A stretch of 64,000 nucleotides of DNA from JADLGL01 sp963667605 (GTDB taxonomy: Bacteria; Pseudomonadota; Alphaproteobacteria; Rhizobiales; Kaistiaceae): assembly GCA_963667605.2 (NCBI GenBank), contig CAXXUZ010000003.1, positions 1,736,001-1,800,000 of the forward strand, in the 5' to 3' direction. Position numbers and translations under genes: made by a program. This document shows positions 34,725 through 43,544 of this stretch, piece after piece. How positions within the stretch are numbered: position 1 is the first letter of the stretch; each line of letters starts with the position of its first letter. Under the pieces are notes generated by a model. The model saw only the letters and a list, made by a program, of their open reading frames with translations, was not told the origin of the DNA and searched no databases.

Positions 34725-35660
34725 TTGAGATTGGAACCGGTCAAAGTCGGCGTTGTTGGGCACGGCTATTTCGGCGCCTTTCATGCCAGACATCTTGAGG
34801 CAAGTCCGGCCGCCGAATTGGTGGTGATAGCCGATCCGAGCGAGGCGGCAGCTGAGGCCATTCGAGCTTCGTATGGCGGAAGGCATGCCACCGATTACAC
34901 GAGCCTTATTGGTCGCGTCGACGCGGTTTCGATTGCTGTGCCAACCCGGCTGCATAGGTCCGTGGCGGCGGATTTCATCGAGGCCGGCATTCATGTTCTT
35001 GTCGAGAAGCCGCTGTGTGAATCCGCGGCGGGGGGACAGCAATTGGCGGAGTTGGCGGCGCGGCGCGGCGTCGTTCTCAATGTCGGCCATATCGAGCGAT
35101 TCTCCGCGACCTATCGGCGGCTGCGCCGGGAACTATCGGGCGATGCGAGATTGATCGAATGCCAGCGCCACGCGCCTTGGCGAGGCCGGATCGTCGATGT
35201 CGATGTCGTTTTGGACATGATGATCCACGACATTGATCTGGTGCTCGATCTGGCCAGGTCGGAACCGTCTGATGTCACCGCTTCGGGCGTGGCGATGATG
35301 GGCCATGGTCTGGACGCGGTGGTGGCCAGGGTCTTGTTCGCTAATGGTAGCGTGGCGCATTTCTCAGCGAATCGGGTAGCTCCGGAAACCAGCAGGATCA
35401 TGCGTGTGGTCGCGCCCGATCGTGCCCTGATGGCCGACCTCGGGAAAGGGAAGCTCGGCGTCTACGCGGCCGACGGGAAGAGCTTGCGGGAAGAAGAGAT
35501 CCCCCTCGAGGACGCCCTCAAGGCGGAGATCGATGCTTTCCTCTCCGCAGTAAGGGGGCGGTCGGCAAATGGGGTGGACGGCCGTCAGGCGGTGGCCGCC
35601 TTGTCTATTGTCGACCGGATCCGCGCAGCTGCCCGGACGAGCGGAAGTGATTTTCTTTGA
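34725..35660 (+). CDS. Gfo/Idh/MocA family oxidoreductase
   Basis: The 311-residue product is an NAD(P)-dependent sugar-type dehydrogenase of the Gfo/Idh/MocA family. The Rossmann glycine motif is VKVGVVGHGYFGAFHARHLE, followed by VDAVSIAVPTRLHRSVAADF and the family signature HVLVEKPLCESAAGGQQLAE, which contains the EKP motif. LDMMIHDIDLVLDLARSEP provides the catalytic His/Asp region. Homologues often lie near lipid A genes, but none is seen here and the substrate is unknown. The start is a TTG at 34725, with a second TTG two codons on. It follows mgtE by 13 bp. Confidence 0.85.
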   Translation: MRLEPVKVGVVGHGYFGAFHARHLEASPAAELVVIADPSEAAAEAIRASYGGRHATDYTSLIGRVDAVSIAVPTRLHRSVAADFIEAGIHVLVEKPLCESAAGGQQLAELAARRGVVLNVGHIERFSATYRRLRRELSGDARLIECQRHAPWRGRIVDVDVVLDMMIHDIDLVLDLARSEPSDVTASGVAMMGHGLDAVVARVLFANGSVAHFSANRVAPETSRIMRVVAPDRALMADLGKGKLGVYAADGKSLREEEIPLEDALKAEIDAFLSAVRGRSANGVDGRQAVAALSIVDRIRAAARTSGSDFL

Positions 35661-35729
35661 CCGAAAAATTGCCGGCGTTTATAGGGTGCAGCGCTTCTCA
35701 TCAGGGTTTTGCTCGATGCTGGGCTCCCC

Positions 35730-35814
35730 GCGGGCGTGGTGGAACTGGTAGACACGCTGGATTTAGGTTCCAGTGGCTTGCGCCGTGGGGGTTCAAATCC
35801 CTCCGCCCGCACCA
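35730..35814 (+). tRNA. tRNA-Leu (UAG)
   Basis: Acceptor arms GCGGGCG (35730-35736) and CGCCCGC (35804-35810) pair fully, with A and encoded CCA at 35811-35814. The anticodon stem CTGGA/TCCAG holds loop TTTAGGT, anticodon TAG. The T-loop is GTTCAAATC and the long variable arm fits leucine. This is a second leucine isoacceptor about 2.6 kb from tRNA-Leu(GAG). Confidence 0.95.
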
Positions 35815-35901
35815 GCCGGCGGGGGCTACCTTCAGGCTCAAAGCGCGGGTTGGAAGGTGGTAATGTGTCGCTCGGCTTCCGAGCAAAGGACGTGAGTTGA
35901 T

Positions 35902-37281
35902 ATGCAAGTAACGGAAACCCTTTCAGAAGGCCTGAAGAGGGAGTTCAAGGTGGTGGTGCCCGCCGCGGAGCTGGATTCGCGATTGCTCGCGCGGCTCGAG
36001 GAAATGAGGGGCACTGCAAACATAAACGGATTCCGGCCCGGAAAGGTGCCGGTGCAGCATTTGCGCCGCCTGCTCGGCCGTAAGACCATGTCTGATATCG
36101 TTCAGGACATCGTTCGCGAGCAAACGAACGAGATCTTGAAGCAGCGAGGCGAGCGAGCGGCGTTGCAGCCGAGCTATGACCTCACGGAGGATGAGAAGGA
36201 AGCAGAGCGGGTCCTCGACGCCAAGGCTGATCTCGAATTTTCGATGCGCTACGAAGTGCTTCCCAAGATCGATCTCGGCGAATTCAAGACCGTGTCAATC
36301 GAGCGTCCTGTGGTCGAAATAGCGGATGAGGACATCGAACTCAGCTTGACCCAATTGGCCCGCAGCAGCGCCAGCTACTCGACTAAGAAAGGAAAAGCCA
36401 AAGACGGCGACCGAGTGACGATCGATTATGTTGGCAAGCTCGAAGGTGAGGTTTTTGAGGGTGGTTCAGACCAGGGCGCGCAACTGATCCTCGGCTCCGA
36501 CCAGTTCATGCCCGGCTTCGAGGGTAAGCTCGTTGGGGCTGCGGCAGGCGACGACAAGACGATCAAGCTTACCTTTCCAGATGATTATGGCGCCAAGCAT
36601 CTGGCCGGTCGTCAGGCGAGCTTCGACGTTTCGGTCAAGGAGGTCAGCGCTCCGGACTCCATCGCCGTCGATGATGCGCTGGCGGAGAAACTGGGTTTGG
36701 AGTCGGTCGACAAATTGCGTGACGCCGTTCGGCGGCAGCTAGAGGGCCAGAACGGACCATTGGTGCGGCAGCGGATTAAGCGGCAGCTCTTGGACGCACT
36801 CGACAAGATGCACAAATTCGACGCACCGCCGACCATGGTGGAGCAGGAGTTCGAGAACATTTGGCGAGAAGTTCAGGCGGACCTGCAGCGCAACGACAAG
36901 TCGTTCGAGGATGAAGGATCGACCGAGGAAGAGGCCAAGGTCTATTACGGCGCGATCGCCGATCGGCGGGTGCGACTCGGGCTGGTGTTGTCGGAGATCG
37001 GAGAGCGCAATCAGATCGACGTGAGCGAAGGCGAGCTTCAGCGCGCTCTTGCCGAGGAAGTTCGGCGCAACCCGGGCCATGAGGATGAGATCACCGAGTT
37101 CTACCGAACCAATCCTGTGGCGGTGACTCGGCTGCGGGCGCCGTTGTTCGAGGAAAAAGTCGTCGACTTTTTGCTCGAGCTGGTGAGGGTCACCGACAAA
37201 ACGTTAACCCGCGAGGAACTGGTGGCGATGGTCGAAGAGGACGAGGCCGAAGGCGGGCCGGGCGAAGCCAAGACCGACTAG
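35902..37281 (+). CDS. tig: Trigger factor
   Basis: Trigger factor binds the ribosome near protein L23 and chaperones nascent chains; it is also a peptidyl-prolyl isomerase. The 459-residue protein has the ribosome-binding N-terminal domain with INGFRPGKVPVQHLRRLLG. The FKBP domain follows at about residues 165-245 (GDRVTIDYVGKLEGEVFEGG, LVGAAAGDDKTIKLTFPDDY). A long helical C-terminal domain ends in an acidic tail. It heads the tig-clpP-clpX-lon group, a conserved arrangement for protein folding and turnover. Confidence 0.96.
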   Translation: MQVTETLSEGLKREFKVVVPAAELDSRLLARLEEMRGTANINGFRPGKVPVQHLRRLLGRKTMSDIVQDIVREQTNEILKQRGERAALQPSYDLTEDEKEAERVLDAKADLEFSMRYEVLPKIDLGEFKTVSIERPVVEIADEDIELSLTQLARSSASYSTKKGKAKDGDRVTIDYVGKLEGEVFEGGSDQGAQLILGSDQFMPGFEGKLVGAAAGDDKTIKLTFPDDYGAKHLAGRQASFDVSVKEVSAPDSIAVDDALAEKLGLESVDKLRDAVRRQLEGQNGPLVRQRIKRQLLDALDKMHKFDAPPTMVEQEFENIWREVQADLQRNDKSFEDEGSTEEEAKVYYGAIADRRVRLGLVLSEIGERNQIDVSEGELQRALAEEVRRNPGHEDEITEFYRTNPVAVTRLRAPLFEEKVVDFLLELVRVTDKTLTREELVAMVEEDEAEGGPGEAKTD

Positions 37282-37419
37282 TTCCAAGCCGCGCTGAACC
37301 AGAGGCGAGGCTGCGCTCTTTGCGCTGGCCGCATGCGACGCTTACATAGGTCAGCAAGTGATCAGAGAATCGCTGGCCATGGCCCGCCTAGGACACACCC
37401 AGACAAGGACGCCCCGCCG

Positions 37420-38058
37420 ATGCGCGATCCCGACGAATATACCATGAACACCCTAGTTCCGATGGTGGTCGAACAGACTAATCGCGGTGAGCGCGCCTAT
37501 GACATTTATTCGCGGCTACTCAAGGAGCGTGTGATTTTCATCACCGGCCCGATCGACGATTACGGAGCGTCGTTGGTCACCGCCCAGCTTCTCTTCCTCG
37601 AAGCGGACAATCCCAAGAAAGAGATCTCGATGTATATCAATTCGCCGGGCGGGGTGGTGACCGCCGGCATGGCAATCTACGACACGATGCAGTTCGTGCA
37701 GCCGCCGGTGGCGACCTTGTGCATCGGCCAGGCGGCATCGATGGGGTCGCTGCTTTTGGCTGGGGGCCAGGAGGGACATCGCTCGGCACTGCCCAATGCG
37801 CGGATCATGTTGCACCAGCCGTCCGGCGGCTTTCAGGGCCAGGCATCAGATATCGAACGCCACGCCGAAGACATTATCAAAATGAAACGACGCCTCAATG
37901 ACATCTACGTCAAGCACACCGGCAAGGCGTACGAAGTTATCGAGCGTACGCTCGACCGCGACTATTTCATGAGCGCTGAAGATGCCCAGGAGTTCGGTTT
38001 GATCGACAGGGTCTTGGCGAGCCGGGCAGAGGTCGAAGCCGCTGCGGCGGCGGAGTAA
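37420..38058 (+). CDS. clpP: ATP-dependent Clp protease proteolytic subunit
   Basis: ClpP forms the barrel-shaped serine protease that works with ClpX and other unfoldases. The 212-residue product contains the catalytic Ser in GQAASMGSLLLAGG, the catalytic His in ARIMLHQPSGGFQGQASDIE and the Asp region LDRDYFMSAEDAQEFGLID. ATG 37420 (MRDPDEYTMNTLVPMV) follows AAGGA at ten bases. An upstream frame start at 37333 would give an unlikely extension. It lies between tig and clpX as usual. Confidence 0.97.
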   Translation: MRDPDEYTMNTLVPMVVEQTNRGERAYDIYSRLLKERVIFITGPIDDYGASLVTAQLLFLEADNPKKEISMYINSPGGVVTAGMAIYDTMQFVQPPVATLCIGQAASMGSLLLAGGQEGHRSALPNARIMLHQPSGGFQGQASDIERHAEDIIKMKRRLNDIYVKHTGKAYEVIERTLDRDYFMSAEDAQEFGLIDRVLASRAEVEAAAAAE

Positions 38059-38120
38059 TCGGCGCTGGGAGGGCGACCACTCGGCTCTGTTCACGTTGTG
38101 TGCAGGGGCGTTAAGTGTCT

Positions 38121-38147
38121 CTTGAATAAATCATCGAAAGCATGTTT
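38121..38147 (+). promoter_or_regulatory. Candidate heat-shock (sigma-32) promoter before clpX
   Basis: CTTGAA (38121-38126) matches the sigma-32 -35 element and CATGTTT (38141-38147), 14 bases later, is a weak match to its -10. It lies about 140 bp upstream of clpX, a gene often under heat-shock control. This is judged by eye only. Confidence 0.25.
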
Positions 38148-38284
38148 GGATTGTGGTTCCTGAAGGAAGTCGAGGAACGTTGAGAGCCTCGGCTTCTGGA
38201 ATCGCCAAGGGCGCCACGACCGGTTATCGTGGTGGCGTCATCGGAACGCAGCGCGGCGGGGCCGCGAGGCCGGGGATGGTGTGA

Positions 38285-39598
38285 ATGAGCAAAGTCAGCG
38301 GTAGCGACAGCAAGAACACGCTTTACTGCTCTTTCTGCGGTAAGAGCCAGCATGAGGTGCGCAAGCTCATCGCTGGTCCGACCGTATTCATCTGCGATGA
38401 ATGCGTCGAACTGTGCATGGATATCATTCGCGAGGAGTCGAAATCCGCTCTGGTGAAGTCGCGTGAGGGTGTGCCAACGCCGTCGGAGATATGCCAGGTT
38501 CTCGATGATTATGTGATTGGCCAGACTCATGCAAAACGCGTGTTGTCCGTCGCCGTGCACAATCACTACAAAAGGCTGAATCTTGGTTGCGGCAGAATTG
38601 CCGTGCACAATCACTACAAAAGGCTGAATCACGCGGCCAAGAACAACGATGTCGAACTATCCAAGTCGAATATCCTGCTGATCGGTCCGACCGGCTGCGG
38701 CAAGACCTTGTTGGCGCAGACTCTGGCGCGGATTCTAGACGTCCCGTTTACCATGGCCGATGCGACGACGCTTACCGAGGCCGGTTATGTCGGCGAGGAT
38801 GTCGAAAATATCATTTTGAAGCTGCTCCAGGCTGCCGACTACAATGTCGAGCGGGCGCAGCGCGGCATCGTCTACATCGACGAAGTCGATAAGATCAGCC
38901 GCAAGGCCGACAACCCGTCGATCACCCGGGACGTTTCGGGTGAAGGCGTGCAGCAGGCGCTCCTAAAGATAATGGAGGGCACTATTGCCAGCGTGCCGCC
39001 GCAAGGCGGGCGCAAGCATCCGCAGCAGGAATTTCTGCAAGTTGACACCACCAATATCCTGTTTGTTTGCGGCGGTGCCTTTGCTGGTTTGGAGAAGATC
39101 ATCTCCGATCGCGGCCGAAAGACTTCGATCGGCTTTGGCGCGAGCGTAGAGGCGCCGGAGGATCGCAAGACCGGCGAATTGTTCAGCAATGTCGAGCCCA
39201 AAGACTTGCTGAAATTCGGCTTGATTCCGGAATTCGTCGGCCGGTTGCCGGTGGTGGCGACGCTGGAGGACCTGGATGAGCCGGCACTTATCACGATCCT
39301 TTCGGAGCCGAAGAACGCTCTGGTCAAGCAGTATCAACGCCTGTTCGAGATGGAGAATGTCGAGCTGACGATCCATTCGGATGCGCTAGCCACGATCGCC
39401 AAGAAAGCCATTGATCGCAAGACCGGCGCTCGCGGTTTGCGCTCGATCCTTGAGTCGATCCTGCTGGAAACGATGTTCGATCTCCCCGGCCTGGAAGGCG
39501 TGCAGGAAGTCGTCATTTCTCCCGAGGTCGCAGAAGGCAATGCCAGGCCGCTCTATATCTATTCCGAGCGGCGCGAGGACGTTGGCACCAGCGCCTGA
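38285..39598 (+). CDS. clpX: ATP-dependent Clp protease ATP-binding subunit ClpX, with internal duplication
   Basis: ClpX is the AAA+ unfoldase that feeds ClpP. The 437-residue protein has the N-terminal zinc domain (YCSFCGK, residues 14-20, and CDEC, 37-40), Walker A GPTGCGKT (134-141), MADATTLTEAGYVGEDVENI, Walker B IVYIDEVD, the substrate loop GVQQALLKIMEGT and KHPQQEFLQVDTTNILF. The oddity is AVHNHYKRLN occurring twice (residues 90-99 and 106-115), where relatives have it once. The inserted unit is 16 residues and the reading frame is kept. The insertion lies in the first helix of the large AAA domain, just before Walker A, and could disturb hexamer packing or nucleotide binding. Everything else looks functional. 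Confidence 0.95.
   Translation: MSKVSGSDSKNTLYCSFCGKSQHEVRKLIAGPTVFICDECVELCMDIIREESKSALVKSREGVPTPSEICQVLDDYVIGQTHAKRVLSVAVHNHYKRLNLGCGRIAVHNHYKRLNHAAKNNDVELSKSNILLIGPTGCGKTLLAQTLARILDVPFTMADATTLTEAGYVGEDVENIILKLLQAADYNVERAQRGIVYIDEVDKISRKADNPSITRDVSGEGVQQALLKIMEGTIASVPPQGGRKHPQQEFLQVDTTNILFVCGGAFAGLEKIISDRGRKTSIGFGASVEAPEDRKTGELFSNVEPKDLLKFGLIPEFVGRLPVVATLEDLDEPALITILSEPKNALVKQYQRLFEMENVELTIHSDALATIAKKAIDRKTGARGLRSILESILLETMFDLPGLEGVQEVVISPEVAEGNARPLYIYSERREDVGTSA
38552..38630 (+). repeat. 31-bp direct repeat inside clpX
   Basis: The segment beginning GCCGTGCACAATCACTACAA is present identically at 38552-38582 and 38600-38630. The 17-bp spacer gives a period of 48 bp, so exactly 16 codons are added. 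The two copies are identical at DNA level, which points to a recent duplication or an assembly artefact. Confidence 0.95.
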
Positions 39599-39782
39599 CG
39601 CTTGACTGTGAACCGAATCCTGGCGGGGTTGACAGCCGCACGCTCCGAGACCACCTGAGTAAACACTCGACAGGCCGATGCGCCAGTGTCGGTCGCGGTC
39701 CTTTCGGGGCCGTTTCGGTTGATCGCTAGAAATCCGCCAGTGGCCTCCGACCGCCGCTCGGAGCGTGGACAAGGGGGTTGCC

Positions 39783-42218
39783 ATGACCGCCGATGCTAAG
39801 CCTCCAACTGGATCAGAAGACAAAGGCAATGTGTTTCCGCTGCTGCCGCTGCGGGACATCGTTGTCTTCCCTCACATGATCGTGCCGCTCTTCGTCGGGC
39901 GCGAGAAGTCGATTCATGCGCTCGAAGAGGTGATGCGTGCGGACAACCAGATTCTGCTGGCTACTCAGAAGGACCCGAGCGACGACGATCCCAAGCCGGA
40001 TGCGATTTTCGACATCGGCACTCTGGCGACCGTATTGCAACTGCTGAAACTGCCGGACGGGACCGTCAAAGTATTGGTCGAGGGCGCCAGCCGAGCTCGG
40101 ATCACCCGCTTCACCGACAATGAGGCCCATTTCGAGGCCGAGTCGGAGATCTTGCCGGAGAACATCGGCGATGAGGTCGAGGTCGAAGCGCTGGCGCGCT
40201 CGGTGGTGTCCGAGTTCGACAATTACGTCAAGCTGAACAAGAAGATCTCGCCTGAGGTGATCGGCGCGGTCACCCAGATCGAGGACTATTCGAAGCTTGC
40301 CGATACGGTCGCGTCGCATCTGGCGATCAAGATAAGGGACAAGCAGGCGATCCTTGAACTTCAGACGGTTGCTGAACGGCTTGAGCGCGTTTTCGAAATG
40401 ATGGAAAGCGAGATGTCGGTTCTCCAGGTCGAGAAGCGCATCCGCTCGCGGGTCAAGCGGCAGATGGAGAAGACGCAGCGCGAGTATTATCTCAACGAGC
40501 AGATGAAGGCGATCCAGAAAGAGCTTGGCGAATCCGAGGAGGGGACCGACGAACTCGCTGAGTTGGAGCGCCAGATCGAGAAGACACGGCTCTCCAAAGA
40601 GGCGCGGGAAAAAGCTGCTGGCGAGCTAAAGAAGCTCAGGCAGATGGCCCCGATGTCGGCCGAGGCGACCGTTATTCGCAACTATCTCGACTGGCTGCTC
40701 GGCATTCCCTGGCACAGGCGATCGCGAGTCAAGAAGGACCTGGTGTTCGCGCAGGAGGTGCTGGATGCGGATCATTTCGGCTTGGAGAAGGTCAAGGACC
40801 GCATAGTCGAATATCTCGCAGTGCAGAGCCGCTCGAATAAGCTGAAGGGGCCGATTTTGTGCCTTGTCGGGCCGCCCGGCGTGGGCAAGACGTCCCTCGG
40901 CAAGTCGATCGCGCGAGCAACTGGCCGCGGCTTCGTGCGCATGTCGCTTGGCGGCGTACGCGATCAAGCCGAGATCCGCGGTCACCGCCGGACTTATATC
41001 GGCTCGATGCCGGGCAAGGTCATTCAGTCAATGCGGAAGGCCAAGAAGTCCAACCCACTCTTCTTGCTGGACGAGATCGACAAGATGGGGATGGATTTCC
41101 GTGGCGACCCATCCTCGGCGCTGCTGGAAGTGTTGGACCCGGAGCAGAACCATACCTTCATCGATCACTATCTGGAGGTCGACTACGATCTTTCGGACGT
41201 GATGTTCGTTACCACGGCCAATACGCTCAACATTCCTCCGCCTTTGATGGACCGGATGGAGATCATCCGGATCGCCGGCTACACAGAGGACGAGAAGGTT
41301 GAGATCGCTCGGCGGCATCTGCTGTCCAAGGTCCTGCGCGCGCACGGCCTGGAGGAAAAGGAATTCAACCTGGCCGAGAGTGCCCTCCGCACGATCATAC
41401 GCCGCTACACCCGCGAAGCAGGCGTTCGCAATCTCGAGCGCGAGTTGGCGGCGATCGCGCGTAAGGTGGTCAAGAATCTGCTGTTGTCGAAGAAGAAGTC
41501 GATACGGGTCACCAACAAGAATCTGGAAGATTTCCTCGGAGTGCCTCGACATCGCTATGGCGAGATTGAGGGCGAGGACCAGGTCGGCGTCGTGACCGGT
41601 TTGGCTTGGACCGAGGTCGGCGGCGAACTCCTGACTGTCGAAGGAGTAATGATGCCGGGGAAGGGTCGGATGACGGTTACCGGCAATCTTCGCGACGTCA
41701 TGAAAGAATCGATCTCCGCAGCCGCATCCTATGTCCGGAGCCGGGCGATCACTTTCGGCATTGAGCCGCCCCTGTTCGAGAAGAAGGACATTCATGTCCA
41801 TGTCCCGGAAGGCGCGACGCCGAAGGATGGTCCGTCGGCCGGTGTTGCCATGGTCACTGCGATTGTGTCGGTGATGACTGGGATTCCGGTGCGTCGCGAC
41901 CTTGCGATGACCGGCGAAATCACGCTGCGAGGTCGAGTGTTGCCGATCGGGGGGTTGAAAGAGAAGCTGTTGGCGGCGCTTCGCGGCGGCATCAAAAAGG
42001 TGCTGATTCCGGAAGATAACGCAAAAGACCTGGCCGAGATTCCGGAAACGGTGAAGAAAAACATGGAGATCGTGCCGGTGGCGCGAATGGACGATGTCGT
42101 TCAATACGCTCTGGTGACAGCGCCGGAACCGATCGAATGGGATGAGGCCAAGGAGTCGGTTAAGGACAGCCGAATCGCTCGGGAAGAAGAGTCGGCTGAG
42201 GGCGTCACGGCCCATTGA
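39783..42218 (+). CDS. lon: ATP-dependent protease Lon
   Basis: Lon degrades misfolded and regulatory proteins. The 811-residue product has the N-terminal LAN domain (NVFPLLPLRDIVVFPHMIVP), a coiled-coil region around YYLNEQMKAIQKELGESEEG and Walker A GPPGVGKTSLGKS near residue 365. Walker B is LFLLDEIDKMG. The Ser-Lys protease dyad is Ser685 in TPKDGPSAGVAM and Lys728 in IGGLKEKLLAALRGG. ATG 39783 is preferred over GTG 39765 because AAGGGGG (39770-39776) is then well spaced. The gene follows clpX by 184 bp and ends before a terminator. Confidence 0.97.
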   Translation: MTADAKPPTGSEDKGNVFPLLPLRDIVVFPHMIVPLFVGREKSIHALEEVMRADNQILLATQKDPSDDDPKPDAIFDIGTLATVLQLLKLPDGTVKVLVEGASRARITRFTDNEAHFEAESEILPENIGDEVEVEALARSVVSEFDNYVKLNKKISPEVIGAVTQIEDYSKLADTVASHLAIKIRDKQAILELQTVAERLERVFEMMESEMSVLQVEKRIRSRVKRQMEKTQREYYLNEQMKAIQKELGESEEGTDELAELERQIEKTRLSKEAREKAAGELKKLRQMAPMSAEATVIRNYLDWLLGIPWHRRSRVKKDLVFAQEVLDADHFGLEKVKDRIVEYLAVQSRSNKLKGPILCLVGPPGVGKTSLGKSIARATGRGFVRMSLGGVRDQAEIRGHRRTYIGSMPGKVIQSMRKAKKSNPLFLLDEIDKMGMDFRGDPSSALLEVLDPEQNHTFIDHYLEVDYDLSDVMFVTTANTLNIPPPLMDRMEIIRIAGYTEDEKVEIARRHLLSKVLRAHGLEEKEFNLAESALRTIIRRYTREAGVRNLERELAAIARKVVKNLLLSKKKSIRVTNKNLEDFLGVPRHRYGEIEGEDQVGVVTGLAWTEVGGELLTVEGVMMPGKGRMTVTGNLRDVMKESISAAASYVRSRAITFGIEPPLFEKKDIHVHVPEGATPKDGPSAGVAMVTAIVSVMTGIPVRRDLAMTGEITLRGRVLPIGGLKEKLLAALRGGIKKVLIPEDNAKDLAEIPETVKKNMEIVPVARMDDVVQYALVTAPEPIEWDEAKESVKDSRIAREEESAEGVTAH

Positions 42219-42237
42219 GGGCAAGGGCCACTAGTCA

Positions 42238-42264
42238 AACGCTCAGCTGGGAGGGCGTTTTTTC
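42238..42264 (+). terminator. Rho-independent terminator after lon
   Basis: AACGCTC (42238-42244) pairs with GAGGGCGTT (ending 42259, two-base bulge), and the arm runs into TTTTTT (42258-42263). It lies 20 bp after the lon stop. Confidence 0.7.
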
Positions 42265-42406
42265 GTGGCGAAGAAGCCGCATTGTCTACAAAACGCCGGA
42301 AACCCGTGGGTTATCGCTTGATTGGTGGATCGTTTAGCAGGAGGGTGCCGCCAAGTGGCTGTGGTTGCGAGTTGTTAGCGATGTCCAACAAGGGAAAGGG
42401 GATTTC

Positions 42407-42682
42407 ATGAACAAGAACGATGTGATCGCCGCGGTTGCGGAAAAGACGGGTATGTCGAAGGCTGCCGCTGGACAGGCTGTGGACTCGACTTTCGAGGTTA
42501 TCACCTCGGCGCTCAAGTCGGGGGACGACGTCAAGGTTATTGGCTTCGGCAGCTTTAGCGTCGCCAATCGTGCCGCCAGCATGGGACGCAATCCGCGCAC
42601 CGGAGAAGCGATCCGGATCGCTGCGTCCAAGACGCCGAAGTTCAAGGCTGGCAAAGGACTGAAGGACGCGGTCAACACCTGA
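42407..42682 (+). CDS. hup: DNA-binding protein HU
   Basis: HU is a small histone-like protein that bends and compacts DNA. The 91-residue product starts at ATG 42407, after GGGAAAGGGG. It shows MNKNDVIAAVAEKTGMSKAA, the core VKVIGFGSFSVANRAASMGR, with the DNA-clamping arm GRNPRTGEAIRIAASKTPKF and the final FKAGKGLKDAVN. Its place directly after lon is the same as in E. coli and many alphaproteobacteria. Confidence 0.97.
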   Translation: MNKNDVIAAVAEKTGMSKAAAGQAVDSTFEVITSALKSGDDVKVIGFGSFSVANRAASMGRNPRTGEAIRIAASKTPKFKAGKGLKDAVNT

Positions 42683-42773
42683 TGGTTTGCGTCGACGTCT
42701 CTTCCTGAAGACTGGCCGCTTGCAACGATGTTGCGTAACGCCTAGATCGGCGCGCGCCGTGTGGCGCGTGGGC

Positions 42774-42849
42774 GGGCGGTTAGCTCAGCTGGTAGAGCGC
42801 CACGTTTACACCGTGGATGTCGGGAGTTCGAGTCTCTCACCGCCCACCA
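42774..42849 (+). tRNA. tRNA-Val (UAC)
   Basis: Acceptor arms GGGCGGT (42774-42780) and ACCGCCC (42839-42845) pair fully, with encoded CCA ending at 42849. The anticodon stem CCACG/CGTGG holds loop TTTACAC, anticodon TAC. The D-arm TAGCTCAGCTGGTAGAGC and T-loop GTTCGAGTC are standard. Confidence 0.97.
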
Positions 42850-42980
42850 GCGTGGCGTGATTGTTAGTCGGCTCGCACGACCGCGCCGCGGGGTTATTGT
42901 GCGCTGCCTTGGTTGGTTGACTTGCCCCAAGGCCTGCCTTAACTCCGCTGCGCTGCTGTGCCTGCGGGCGCGGGGTTCAT

Positions 42981-43057
42981 GGGGGTGTAGCTCAGTTGGT
43001 TAGAGCGCTGGCCTGTCACGCCAGAGGTCGCGAGTTCGAGTCTCGTCACTCCCGCCA
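42981..43057 (+). tRNA. tRNA-Asp (GUC)
   Basis: Acceptor arms GGGGGTG (42981-42987) and CACTCCC (43047-43053) pair with one G-T. The discriminator is G and CCA is encoded at 43055-43057. The anticodon loop CTGTCAC gives GTC for aspartate. It is 131 bp downstream of tRNA-Val and may be transcribed with it. Confidence 0.97.
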
Positions 43058-43092
43058 CAATCCAAAAAGCCAAGAAGATGATGCTTTGCTGT

Positions 43093-43145
43093 AGGCAATC
43101 GCGCTATCGACGCCATTGCCTGATCATGCCACCATTGCCTAGACT
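43093..43145 (+). promoter_or_regulatory. AGGCAAT repeats and candidate promoter upstream of nuoA
   Basis: AGGCAAT occurs at 43093-43099, and inverted (ATTGCCT) at 43115-43121 and 43134-43140. TTGCCT (43116-43121) and TAGACT (43140-43145), 18 bases apart, could be a weak sigma-70 promoter. It would start transcription near 43152, which favours GTG 43179 as the nuoA start. Confidence 0.25.
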
Positions 43146-43151
43146 GGACGA

Positions 43152-43544
43152 GTGAGTTCAATAGGGCTGAGTCAAGGCGTGGAAGCACTGCTCGAATCCT
43201 ATCTGCCGCTTGTGATTTTCATCGGTGTGGCGCTGTTGATCGGGCTCGGCTTGCTCGTGACCCCGTTCGTGGTGGCTTACAAAAACCCCGATCCGGAAAA
43301 GCTCTCCGCGTATGAATGCGGCTTCAACGCCTTCGATGACGCGCGCATGAAGTTTGACGTCCGGTTCTATCTAGTCGCTATCCTATTCATCATCTTCGAC
43401 CTTGAAGTGGCGTTCCTGTTCCCCTGGGCGGTCTCATTCGGATCGATTGGCTGGTTCGGATTCTGGTCGATGATGATCTTCCTCGGCGTGCTCACTATCG
43501 GGTTCGTCTATGAGTGGAGTAAGGGGGCGCTGGAGTGGGATTGA
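43152..43544 (+). CDS. nuoA: NADH-quinone oxidoreductase subunit A
   Basis: NuoA is a small membrane subunit of respiratory complex I, near the quinone channel. The 130-residue protein has three hydrophobic helices and the signature NPDPEKLSAYECGFNAFDDA with MKFDVRFYLVAILFIIFDLE. The GTG at 43152 is used. GTG 43179 (VEALLESYLP) would match the start of homologues better, but neither has a good ribosome binding site. It is the first gene of the 14-subunit operon, and its end overlaps nuoB by ten bases. Confidence 0.95.
   Translation: MSSIGLSQGVEALLESYLPLVIFIGVALLIGLGLLVTPFVVAYKNPDPEKLSAYECGFNAFDDARMKFDVRFYLVAILFIIFDLEVAFLFPWAVSFGSIGWFGFWSMMIFLGVLTIGFVYEWSKGALEWD

Noticed and set aside
39629..39657. 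TTGACA upstream of lon as a -35 box
   Set aside because: No acceptable -10 follows at 16-18 bases, so it was not listed as a promoter.
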